From: an uncultured Lachnospiraceae bacterium
Lineage (GTDB): Bacteria > Bacillota > Clostridia > Lachnospirales > Lachnospiraceae
Assembly: GCA_910588535.1 (NCBI GenBank)
Contig: CAJUOO010000068.1
Span: 1 to 16,587 of the forward strand
Length of the DNA stretch: 16,587 bases
Direction of reading: 5' to 3'
Shown: piece after piece, positions 1 to 7,215 of the stretch
Layout of the letters: every line of letters starts with the position of its first letter
Position numbering within the stretch: the stretch's first letter is position 1
Notes under the pieces: model-generated
The model's input: the letters and a program-made list of their open reading frames with translations, nothing else
What the model was told of the DNA's origin: nothing
Database searches by the model: none
Program-made: the position numbers and the translations under genes

Positions 1-18
1 CAATAGGTTCCTTGAGGA
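1..18 (+). repeat. Tail of an extra palindromic core copy truncated by the window edge
   Basis: The first 18 bases are identical to the 3' part of the core at 14219-14236, in the same orientation. The following bases (19-37) match, in reverse complement, the flank of core C just before 16051. Element A therefore carries two cores in opposite orientation separated by the spacer. The rest of this copy lies outside the window. Confidence 0.65.
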
Positions 19-139
19 CCACAGGCAGTTCGCCGGACTGTTTTTATCAGTTAGGTAATACACGTTGTCATTCTGCTTGTATAGGATTGATAAATTGTTT
101 TTGTTGTCCTCATTATATCTGAAATATTCAGTAAAGTAG

Positions 140-278
140 TATAGCCAATCCGCCGTTTTCCTCAAGGAACCTATTGAAAAACGTCGGTACTTAGCGAGGT
201 ATTTCACGAGCTTAGTATCCGTTACGTTTTTCACTAAGCGAAAGCGGGGTGACGGAGGAAAATGGTGGATTGGCTATA
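140..278 (-). repeat. 139-bp palindromic core, copy A
   Basis: The ends form a 24-bp inverted repeat (140-163 against 255-278) with only two G.T positions as departures from perfect pairing. An inner stem pairs TGAAAAACGT with ACGTTTTTCA. In reverse complement it matches copy B (14118-14256) over the same 139-bp length, with about 10 differences by eye, 7 of them in the arms. The whole unit can fold into one long hairpin. No coding potential is seen. The strand given is that on which the core reads as in copies B and C. Confidence 0.8.
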
Positions 279-370
279 CGAACCTTTTCCAAAAAGATAT
301 AAGAACACTCATTTACAAGAAGTTATAATATATTGTAGATAGTAATAGTACTAGAATTTTGCAAAACCTC

Positions 371-400
371 TTGTACAGACACTTCTGTATGCATTATACT
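371..400 (+). promoter_or_regulatory. Probable sigma-A promoter for the chemotaxis receptor gene
   Basis: TTGTAC (371-376) and TATACT (395-400) are separated by 18 bp, followed by about 50 bases of leader before the ribosome site at 441-448. A second AT-rich TATAAT-like string lies at 431-436 but has no good -35 partner. No sigma-28 flagellar-type motif was recognised. Confidence 0.45.
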
Positions 401-455
401 ATATTATAAGAAAGTATTTTGTATGAGAAGTATAATATAAGGGGGAGGATTTTGC

Positions 456-1955
456 ATGAAAGAGGGAATGGAACAAAAATATAGGTTTAATGATCTGGCA
501 GAGCGCTGCGTCCGTGTAAATCAGATGCTATGGGTTATCAGTTCAGAGATTCTTGGAGTTTTAGTTGTTTATTTAATAAGCAGACTGATGACAGACAGTA
601 TATCAGCTGCTACAGCATATGGAAATATTACTTTGTGCGTTGTTTTTATTCTTGCAGATGCTGTATTATTTTTTAAAAATAAACAATGGAAATATTATAG
701 ATATGTTCTCGTAACAGAGATAGGGCTGGAATATTTTCTTATTTCTGTTCAGTCTGATGCATCTTTTGAGAAGCTCGCATTGTTGGGGATACTGGTTGCG
801 ACGTCGCTTTTTTATGATAAGAAATTTCAGCGCAATGTTGTCACTTTTTATGGTGGATTGTACTTAGTCTGTTTTTTTATAAAATACAGCAAGGGCATTG
901 TCGAGCTTAATGTCAATACCATAGCAGAAATTATTATTATCTATATGGTATTTATTATCTTATATCAGAATAGTTCTGTGGGGAAACAGTTTAGTGATGA
1001 TGCATTGGGGAAGCAGGAGGAACAGGGAGAGCTTCAGAAACAGATCCTTGCCGATGTACTTGATATTTCTCATGAGGTGAAAGAGGAGGCAGGGAGAGCG
1101 AAAGTTTTGCTTGATAGCTTATACCAATCTTCTGATACAGTGAATCAGAATATGCAAGAGATAACCTCGGCGACTAGCACGACAGCAGAGAATGTCTCTG
1201 AGCAGAATAATATGACATATTCTATACAGGAGGCGATTGAGGAGACAGTAAGATGTTCTGAGCATATGGTGCAGATAGCAGGTGAGTCAAACGATAATAT
1301 TAAAACAAATATTAGAACAATAGATGAATTAAAAACACAGGCAGAGAATATTTCCCAGACAAATGAGGAAGTCACAGATTCCATGGAAAAACTACAACAA
1401 AGAACGGAGAAGGTAAAGGAAATAGCGAATATGATATTCAGCATTTCCAGTCAGACCAATCTACTGGCACTCAATGCTTCTATTGAGAGTGCAAGGGCAG
1501 GGGATGCGGGAAGAGGCTTTGCAGTTGTTGCTGAACAGATTCGCCAGCTCTCGGAGCAGACAAGACAGTCAACGGAAAATATTTCTAGAATTATTATGGA
1601 ATTAAATCAAAACGCTGAGGAAGTGGTGGAAAAAGTAGAAAGCTCTGTTCAGGCAGCAGGAAGGCAGAATAAGATGATTCTCACTGCCGCGGATGATTTT
1701 CAGAAGTTGGATAAAAATATAGGGGACTTGCTTCAAGAGATCAAGGAAATTGATGGACGGATTACGCATCTGTCAGATTCTAATAATCGGATTGTGGAGA
1801 GTATATCTCACTTATCAGCTATGACGGAGGAGATCACGGCGAGCGCCGATCAGGCAGCGGCTATTTCGAAAGAAAATTTGGAGCACGCGTCAACAGCTCA
1901 GACAGCATTGGAGCTGATCAATCAAACGACAGAGAGAATGGATAAGTATTTTTGA
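456..1955 (+). CDS. Methyl-accepting chemotaxis protein with six-helix membrane sensor
   Basis: A 499-residue chemotaxis receptor that would signal to the CheA-CheW array at the cytoplasmic membrane. The N-terminal 175 residues contain about six hydrophobic helices with short loops, so there is no obvious extracytoplasmic ligand domain, and I see no HAMP module. The rest is a long coiled-coil signalling region. Its hairpin tip runs ISSQTNLLALNASIESARAG (about 330-349) and continues into GRGFAVVAEQIRQL, the canonical MCP signature. No C-terminal CheR tether pentapeptide is present; the protein ends MDKYF. The start is supported by GGGGGAGG at 441-448, seven bases upstream. The gene is flanked by its own promoter and a terminator, so it is separate from the glycan operon. 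Ligand unknown; sensing within the membrane or of energy state is a guess. Confidence 0.93.
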   Translation: MKEGMEQKYRFNDLAERCVRVNQMLWVISSEILGVLVVYLISRLMTDSISAATAYGNITLCVVFILADAVLFFKNKQWKYYRYVLVTEIGLEYFLISVQSDASFEKLALLGILVATSLFYDKKFQRNVVTFYGGLYLVCFFIKYSKGIVELNVNTIAEIIIIYMVFIILYQNSSVGKQFSDDALGKQEEQGELQKQILADVLDISHEVKEEAGRAKVLLDSLYQSSDTVNQNMQEITSATSTTAENVSEQNNMTYSIQEAIEETVRCSEHMVQIAGESNDNIKTNIRTIDELKTQAENISQTNEEVTDSMEKLQQRTEKVKEIANMIFSISSQTNLLALNASIESARAGDAGRGFAVVAEQIRQLSEQTRQSTENISRIIMELNQNAEEVVEKVESSVQAAGRQNKMILTAADDFQKLDKNIGDLLQEIKEIDGRITHLSDSNNRIVESISHLSAMTEEITASADQAAAISKENLEHASTAQTALELINQTTERMDKYF

Positions 1956-1981
1956 TATATCTTGGCTTTAGAAAGTCTTGT

Positions 1982-2017
1982 GGAATCCCAGAATTTGGGA
2001 TTCCTTCTTGTTTTTTA
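1982..2017 (+). terminator. Intrinsic terminator after the chemotaxis receptor gene
   Basis: A perfect 9-bp stem (GGAATCCCA at 1982-1990 with TGGGATTCC at 1996-2004) with a 5-base loop is followed by a T-rich run at 2005-2017. It lies 26 bases after the receptor's stop codon. The T-rich run overlaps the proposed -35 box of the next promoter. Confidence 0.85.
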
Positions 2018-2036
2018 TAGTAAGTCAGGGTATAAT
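2008..2036 (+). promoter_or_regulatory. Probable promoter of the glycan biosynthesis operon
   Basis: TTGTTT (2008-2013) and a perfect TATAAT (2031-2036) are separated by 17 bp. The predicted start near 2043 leaves a leader of roughly 55 bases before the ATG at 2099. The -35 box is weak (3 of 6 consensus) and lies within the T-tract of the preceding terminator. No operator was recognised. Confidence 0.55.
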
Positions 2037-2098
2037 AACCTGATAAGGACAGGGATTTTCCTGATTATATGCGATTTGGCGCGGAATAGAGGTATTTT

Positions 2099-3949
2099 AT
2101 GAAAATTAAGGTTTCTGATTATATTGCGAAAAGGCTGGTTCAGGAGGGGATTACTCATGTATTTTCTGTGACGGGCGGCGGAGCGATGCATCTGAATGAT
2201 GGTCTTGGGCATGAACCGGGGCTAACCTGTATCTATAATCATCATGAACAGGCATGTGCGATAGCGGCGGAGAGCTATGCAAGACTGCATAATACAATAG
2301 CAGCAGTCTGCGTGACGACAGGACCCGGTGGCACCAATGCGATCACGGGGGTGCTTGGCGGCTATCTGGATTCTATTCCAATGTTAGTATTGTCCGGGCA
2401 GGTAAGGTATGACACAACTGCCAGAAGTACGGGACTTAAGCTGCGTGCCATGGGTGATCAGGAATTTGATATAACGTTGGCGGTCGGCTGTATGACAAAG
2501 TATTGTGAGATGGTGGTTGATCCGGTGCGCATCCGGTATGCACTTGAGAAAGCTTTGTATCTGGCACAGACAGGAAGACCGGGGCCGTGCTGGCTGGATA
2601 TTCCTCTGAATGTTCAGGGAGCGTTTGTGGAGGAGGGAGAACTTGCAGGCTTTGACCCAGAAGAGCTTGACAGAGAAGTGCCGGAAGTTTCAGAGGAGCT
2701 TGTCGATCTTGCTCTTTCTATGTTACGTCAGGCAGAGCGACCAGTATTTTATGCAGGAAACGGAATCCGTATTGCTGGTGCACATGCAATCTTTATGGAG
2801 GTCGTGGAGAAATTAAACATTCCTGTTGTGACTGGCTGGGACAGCATCGATGCTATCTATAATGAACATCCGCTCTATGTAGGACGAGGCGGTATTATGG
2901 GAGAGCGCGCTGGAAATTTCGCTGTACAAAACAGTGATTTAGTTTTGGCAGTGGGAAATCGGTTAAGTATTCGTCAGGTTGGTTATAATTATACCACATG
3001 GGCGCGGGAGGCAAAGGTTATTATGGTAGATGCCGACGCAGAGGAACTTAGAAAGCCGACACTTCATGTGGAATTGCCAATTCATGCCGATGCAAAGGAT
3101 TTTCTTATAAAACTTAAGAACAGGCTGACAGATTCGGAGCGGTTTGTGAAGGAGGAGTGGCTCTCTGTGTGTCATGGATGGAAGGAGAGTTATCCTGTGG
3201 TTCAGAAGAAGCATTACCAGTCAGGAGACAGAGCGAATGTATATGCATTGATAAATGAGTTAAGCAAAAGACTTTCTGAGGGACAGGTGACAGTAGTTGG
3301 AAATGGTTCTGCCTGTGTGGTGGGCAGCCATGCATATATAATTAAGAAAGACCAGAGATTTATTATTAATTCTGCCGTTGCCTCCATGGGCTATGATCTT
3401 CCAGCGGCTATTGGTGCATGTTTTGGCGAGTACGGGAATCGTGCACTTGAGAGGAAGTGTAAGGCGGAAGGGATCCGGGACATTATTTTAGTGACAGGTG
3501 AGGGCAGCATACAGATGAATCTGCAGGAGCTGCAGACAATTATCCATCATAAGCTGCCGATTAAGATTTTCCTCATCAACAATCAGGGGTATCATTCGAT
3601 TCGCCAGACACAGAAAAATTTCTTTGGGGAACCGCTTGTTGGCATTGGTTATGATAGCGGGGATTTAAGCTTTCCAGATATGAGTAAGCTTGCCCAAGCG
3701 TATGGATATCCTTACGAGAGAATAGAGAGAAATGAGGAGCTTGCAGGGACACTTGACAGAGTGCTTCAGGCTGAAGGTCCCTGTATCTGTGAGGTTTTTG
3801 TGACGACCGATCAGAATTTTGAGCCAAAATCAGCGACCAAGCGTCTGCCAGATGGCACGTTGGTATCTCCGCCACTTGAAGATCTTGCTCCATTTTTGCC
3901 TGAGGAGGAGCTTAGAAAAAATATGTTTATTTCGGTGATAGGACATTAA
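2099..3949 (+). CDS. Thiamine-diphosphate-dependent enzyme, acetolactate-synthase type, in glycan cluster
   Basis: 616 residues with the three-domain ThDP fold. The N-terminal pyrimidine-binding domain has the activating glutamate in NHHEQA (E50) and the TTGPGGTNA loop (about 74-82). A central domain spans about 205-340. The C-terminal pyrophosphate/Mg domain has GEG (467-469), then 24 residues, then NN (494-495), the GDG-x-NN cofactor motif with Glu in place of the usual Asp. Members of this family condense an alpha-keto acid with an acceptor. In surface-glycan clusters, relatives such as YerE transfer a two-carbon unit from pyruvate to a keto-sugar nucleotide. It is first in the operon and directly precedes an SDR sugar enzyme, so a branched or acyl-modified sugar is a reasonable inference. 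Amino-acid biosynthesis (IlvB) is unlikely because no IlvN or ilv genes are adjacent. The ribosome site is AGAGG (2088-2092). Confidence 0.85.
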   Translation: MKIKVSDYIAKRLVQEGITHVFSVTGGGAMHLNDGLGHEPGLTCIYNHHEQACAIAAESYARLHNTIAAVCVTTGPGGTNAITGVLGGYLDSIPMLVLSGQVRYDTTARSTGLKLRAMGDQEFDITLAVGCMTKYCEMVVDPVRIRYALEKALYLAQTGRPGPCWLDIPLNVQGAFVEEGELAGFDPEELDREVPEVSEELVDLALSMLRQAERPVFYAGNGIRIAGAHAIFMEVVEKLNIPVVTGWDSIDAIYNEHPLYVGRGGIMGERAGNFAVQNSDLVLAVGNRLSIRQVGYNYTTWAREAKVIMVDADAEELRKPTLHVELPIHADAKDFLIKLKNRLTDSERFVKEEWLSVCHGWKESYPVVQKKHYQSGDRANVYALINELSKRLSEGQVTVVGNGSACVVGSHAYIIKKDQRFIINSAVASMGYDLPAAIGACFGEYGNRALERKCKAEGIRDIILVTGEGSIQMNLQELQTIIHHKLPIKIFLINNQGYHSIRQTQKNFFGEPLVGIGYDSGDLSFPDMSKLAQAYGYPYERIERNEELAGTLDRVLQAEGPCICEVFVTTDQNFEPKSATKRLPDGTLVSPPLEDLAPFLPEEELRKNMFISVIGH

Positions 3950-3974
3950 AATATAGTTGTTGGGCAGGGAATGT

Positions 3975-4967
3975 ATGAGAGAGATCAAGACAGCCGTGAT
4001 TACTGGGGCAACTGGAATGATAGGGACTGCGCTGGCACAGCTTCTCAGCACTGAGGGCATCACAGTGGCAGCATGTGTCCGTCCGGGCTCAGAGAAAGCG
4101 GCAAGACTTTTAGATTTAGATAAATTATATACGATTGATATGGATCTGGAAGAGTTAGGAAAAGAAGAGGCGTTTGACAAGATTTTTCATATGGTGGGAA
4201 AAGTGGATGCGTTTTTCCATCTGGGATGGGCGGGGACCTTTGGTGAGGCGAGAGATGATATGTTTCTTCAAAATCAGAATATCCGCTGTGTGCTGGATGC
4301 CTCTAAGCTTGCCAAAAGACTTGGATGTCAGGTGTTTGTCGGCGCTGGTTCTCAGGCAGAGTACGGCAGGGTGACAGATGGTGTGAGTCTTTCGACGGAC
4401 ACACCTACGTTTCCTGAAAATGGCTATGGGATCGCCAAGCTCGCCGCTGGACAGATGAGCCGGATTTTGTGCAGAGAGCTTGGAATCTGTCATATCTGGA
4501 TGCGCATTTTAAGCATATATGGGCCTTGGGATACAGAGAAGACTATGGTGATGTCTGCTGTTGATACATGGATAAGAGGTGGTAAGCCTGCATTTTCTAA
4601 GGGTGAGCAGCTATGGGATTATCTGTATGTGAAGGATGCAGCGCGTGCGCTTTATCTTGCCGCAGTGCTTGGAAAGGATGGAAGCATATATCCACTAGGC
4701 AGTGGTCAGGTTCGCAAGCTTAAGAGTTATATTAAGCAGATACGCGATGCGGTGGAGCCATCGGCTGAACTTGGATTAGGGGAAATTCCCTATCGTCCGG
4801 GTCAGGTGATGTACCTGTGTGCTGATATCAGTGAATTAACGAAAGATACAGGCTTTAGGCCGGACTATACCTTTGAGGAGGGAATTAAGGAAACAGTTGC
4901 GTGGAGACGTACTGTGATGCAGGCGGCAGCCAAGGCATCAGGGTGTGAAGGAGCAGTGCAGAAATGA
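3975..4967 (+). CDS. NAD-dependent epimerase/dehydratase (extended SDR), sugar-nucleotide modifying
   Basis: 330 residues from the ATG at 3975. A longer reading from TTG 3957 adds six residues but lacks a ribosome site, whereas AGGGA at 3966-3970 precedes 3975. The N-terminus has the Rossmann dinucleotide motif GATGMIG (about 11-17). The catalytic dyad is Y151-x3-K155 in GYGIAK, with a preceding serine in GAGSQAEYG that fits the S/T-Y-K triad. The length and layout are those of GDP/CDP/dTDP-sugar epimerases, dehydratases and 4-ketoreductases; residues alone do not fix the substrate. It sits 25 bases after the ThDP enzyme gene, so the two probably act on the same sugar nucleotide, for example by reducing or epimerising a 4-keto intermediate. 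Cytoplasmic. Confidence 0.85.
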   Translation: MREIKTAVITGATGMIGTALAQLLSTEGITVAACVRPGSEKAARLLDLDKLYTIDMDLEELGKEEAFDKIFHMVGKVDAFFHLGWAGTFGEARDDMFLQNQNIRCVLDASKLAKRLGCQVFVGAGSQAEYGRVTDGVSLSTDTPTFPENGYGIAKLAAGQMSRILCRELGICHIWMRILSIYGPWDTEKTMVMSAVDTWIRGGKPAFSKGEQLWDYLYVKDAARALYLAAVLGKDGSIYPLGSGQVRKLKSYIKQIRDAVEPSAELGLGEIPYRPGQVMYLCADISELTKDTGFRPDYTFEEGIKETVAWRRTVMQAAAKASGCEGAVQK

Positions 4968-4974
4968 GGATAAG

Positions 4975-5934
4975 ATGAAAAAAATCAGTGTGGTAATTCC
5001 TTGTTATAATGAGGAGGAGAATGTTGGTCCTATCAGTGAGGCAGTGATAGCAGAGTTTAAGAGATCTCTTCCGCAGTATGATTATGAAATTATTTTTATA
5101 GATAATGATTCACAGGACAGCACAAGAGAGCTGCTGCGGGGATTATGCGAAAAGAATCACAGGATTAAGGCGATATTAAATGCCAAGAATTTTGGGCAGT
5201 TTAAGTCGCCATATTATGGGCTTTTACAGGCAACAGGCGATTGTGCGATCCTGTTGGTAGCAGATTTTCAAGATCCGGTGGAGCTGATACCACGATTTGT
5301 CGCAGAGTGGGAGAATGGCTACCGGATTGTCTCTGGAATTAAGACCAGCAGCAAGGAAAATAAGATGATGTATTTTCTTCGAAGCTGTTATTATAAACTG
5401 ATTAAAAAACTGTCAGATGTGGAGCAGATTGAACATTTTACAGGCTTTGGCTTGTATGATAGAAAATTTATAGAGGTGCTGAAGCAGCTAGATGATCCCA
5501 CACCTTTTCTTCGGGGAATTGTGGCAGAGCTGGGATTTCGCAGAAAAGATATTTCATATGAGCAGCCAAAACGCCGTGCCGGCAAGACCAGCAATAATTT
5601 CTATCGCCTCTATGATGCGGCGATGTTAAGTATCACCTCATACACAAAGGCAGGGCTGCGTCTCGCGACTTTTTTTGGTTGTATTTGTTCTGTGATCAGC
5701 ATGGGGATCGCTGTGGTTTATCTGGTGATGAAGCTGATCTATTGGGATTGGTTTACAGCGGGGATGGCGCCCGTGCTGATAGGGATGTTTGTGCTGGGGT
5801 CCATACAGCTCTTTTTTGTTGGGCTCTTGGGTGAGTATATCTTGACCATGAATGCGCGCATTATGAGGCGACCGCTGGTTGTGGAAGAGGAGAGAATTAA
5901 TTTTGAAGAGGATCAAGATACTTCTGACAAATAA
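4975..5934 (+). CDS. Polyprenyl-phosphate glycosyltransferase, GT2 family (GtrB/DPM1/ArnC-like)
   Basis: 319 residues from ATG 4975, preceded by the ribosome site TGAGGA, which overlaps the upstream stop codon. A GTG at 4945 would give 10 more residues but leaves the usual KKISVVIPCYNEEEN start internal. The GT-A domain shows the nucleotide-binding start VVIPCYNEEEN, the IDNDSQDST segment and the metal-binding DFQDP (97-101). After the catalytic domain come two transmembrane helices (about 228-253 and 262-288) and a short basic tail, the architecture of enzymes that transfer a sugar from a nucleotide to polyprenyl monophosphate on the inner face of the membrane. The flippase follows directly. 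The donor may be the product of the ThDP/SDR pair (inference). Confidence 0.88.
   Translation: MKKISVVIPCYNEEENVGPISEAVIAEFKRSLPQYDYEIIFIDNDSQDSTRELLRGLCEKNHRIKAILNAKNFGQFKSPYYGLLQATGDCAILLVADFQDPVELIPRFVAEWENGYRIVSGIKTSSKENKMMYFLRSCYYKLIKKLSDVEQIEHFTGFGLYDRKFIEVLKQLDDPTPFLRGIVAELGFRRKDISYEQPKRRAGKTSNNFYRLYDAAMLSITSYTKAGLRLATFFGCICSVISMGIAVVYLVMKLIYWDWFTAGMAPVLIGMFVLGSIQLFFVGLLGEYILTMNARIMRRPLVVEEERINFEEDQDTSDK
5888..5894 (+). promoter_or_regulatory. Ribosome binding site that fixes the TTG start of the flippase gene
   Basis: AGGAGAG lies 8 bases before TTG 5903, inside the end of the upstream gene. The in-frame ATG at 5936 has no comparable site, and TTG 5879 lies upstream of this one. The TTG at 5903 is therefore the best start and gives a 32-base overlap with the preceding gene. 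Confidence 0.6.
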
Positions 5935-7156
5935 GATGGTTCAGGATGGAGTGCTTTCTATTGGGGCAAAGGTAATTTTTTTTCTTGTCCTAAAATTTCT
6001 GATTGAACCGTGGATGAATGTTCGAATGGGAGATGCCGGTTTTGGGCATTATGTTCTGGTTTTGGGCTATATCAGTATACTTGCCTACAGTTTTGGGGAG
6101 GCGCTGAATCATATCCGTGTGCTGAACCAGTCAAAGGATGAAAGCCGTGCGGCAGGATACCGCGTGATTGCCGCTGTGGAGGCAGCTGTCACGTTTTTTG
6201 TGTTATTTTTTTATGCGGTGGTGCCTGAGAAAGAGAGTATGGGAAATGGTGCTCTGCTTGGACTTGCGGGAGCGCTTATGATGCTTCGCCTTTATTCAGA
6301 ATGTATGTTTCGAATTGAGATCAATTACAGAAGGATTCTTCTATCCTCCGTGTTGATGGCAGCAGGGTATCTGGCTGGATATTTCCTTTTTACTGCGGGA
6401 GCACCGTGGTATGTGATTCTGGTACTAGGAGAGGCAACGGCTGTTGTGTATGCTGGCATAGCGGGAAAGGCATTTGCGGTTAAGCATGTGCGCCGCACAG
6501 CAGGGGAGCTTTCTGAGAGATTAAACCAGATTGTTAGGAATACGGTGACACTGACATCCTCATATCTGGTAAGCTATGCTCTGATTTATCTGGATCGTTT
6601 TTTGGTGGCATTGTTATTAAGTGATGAGCTGGTAAGTATCTATTATATCTCCACCACCTACGGAAAATGTGTGGCGTTGGTGATCCCTCCGATCACAGCG
6701 GTGCTTTTAAGTAACATCTCCAAGGGGCTTCTGCCTCTTGACAGGCGGATGGTGAATCGTGTGGTTGCAGGTTCTTTGGGAGCGATTCTCTTATTTTTTG
6801 TGGCAGGGCTTGCCGTCTCAAGAGTGATGGTATATGTGCTGTATCCTACCTCTTATCAGGCATGTCTGCCCGTTATGGATATTGGAAATCTGGCACAGAT
6901 TGTGTATTATAGCTGCAGCATAGTGAATATGCTGGCGATTCGTCTATGTCCAATGAGACTTCAGGTAAAAGTGGAGGTGAGCTATGCCATCTTGTTTATC
7001 GCAGCGGCGTATATTGGAGCTGGAAGCTTTGGCCTTGTGGGTCTTGCGGTGGGTACACTAGCTGCAAATACGGCTCGATTTTTGATGCTTACATTGCCAG
7101 TATACAGACAACTTAAGAAAAATGAGGCATGTGGTGAAAAGGAAGCATATAGCTGA
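5903..7156 (+). CDS. Wzx-like polysaccharide flippase (MOP superfamily membrane protein)
   Basis: 417 residues from TTG 5903. Almost the whole protein is hydrophobic, with about twelve membrane helices separated by short basic loops. The N-terminal segment with GDAGFGHYVLVLGYISILA resembles the start of Wzx/RfbX oligosaccharide flippases, which move lipid-linked sugars from the inner to the outer face of the membrane. It overlaps the GtrB-like gene by 32 bases, suggesting translational coupling and a shared substrate. It is more divergent than most Wzx proteins, and no polymerase signature (large periplasmic loop) is seen, so Wzy is unlikely. It ends 59 bases before ugd. Assignment rests on topology and the N-terminal pattern rather than catalytic residues. 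Confidence 0.75.
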   Translation: MKRIKILLTNKMVQDGVLSIGAKVIFFLVLKFLIEPWMNVRMGDAGFGHYVLVLGYISILAYSFGEALNHIRVLNQSKDESRAAGYRVIAAVEAAVTFFVLFFYAVVPEKESMGNGALLGLAGALMMLRLYSECMFRIEINYRRILLSSVLMAAGYLAGYFLFTAGAPWYVILVLGEATAVVYAGIAGKAFAVKHVRRTAGELSERLNQIVRNTVTLTSSYLVSYALIYLDRFLVALLLSDELVSIYYISTTYGKCVALVIPPITAVLLSNISKGLLPLDRRMVNRVVAGSLGAILLFFVAGLAVSRVMVYVLYPTSYQACLPVMDIGNLAQIVYYSCSIVNMLAIRLCPMRLQVKVEVSYAILFIAAAYIGAGSFGLVGLAVGTLAANTARFLMLTLPVYRQLKKNEACGEKEAYS

Positions 7157-7215
7157 CAAAGATTGGGAGAATCTGTTTTGATTAGCAAGAAAAGGGATTA
7201 GAAAGTGAGGAACAT

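Larger units (their letters stand above)
1..335. mobile_element. Composite palindromic repeat element A, left part cut by the window
   Basis: Non-coding stretch built from the same modules as the repeats at 14031-14762 and 15973-16338. In order it holds the tail of a core (1-18), a spacer of about 120 bp, a complete 139-bp palindromic core (140-278) and an outer arm (279 to about 335). The spacer, read on the minus strand, matches 14540-14640 of element B. The outer arm matches the right arm of element C and the left arm of B. No transposase or other gene is visible. The right boundary is vague because similarity fades after about 330. It looks like a MITE-like non-autonomous element, but the mobilising enzyme is unknown. 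Confidence 0.7.

Noticed and set aside
140..278. Riboswitch or cis-regulatory leader upstream of the receptor gene
   Set aside because: Near-identical copies occur elsewhere in the opposite orientation and away from gene starts, with transposon-like surroundings. A dispersed repeat explains it better.
1..335. CRISPR array
   Set aside because: Repeats are few, long, inverted and not regularly spaced. No cas genes.
2099..3949. Housekeeping acetolactate synthase IlvB
   Set aside because: No regulatory subunit or branched-chain amino-acid genes adjacent, and the protein sits in a glycan operon and has a GEG variant motif.
3830..4493. Two minus-strand open frames antisense to the ThDP and SDR genes
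   Set aside because: Shadow frames of well-supported coding sequences.
5903..7156. Wzy polymerase
   Set aside because: No large extracytoplasmic loop; helix spacing and the N-terminal pattern fit a MOP-type flippase.
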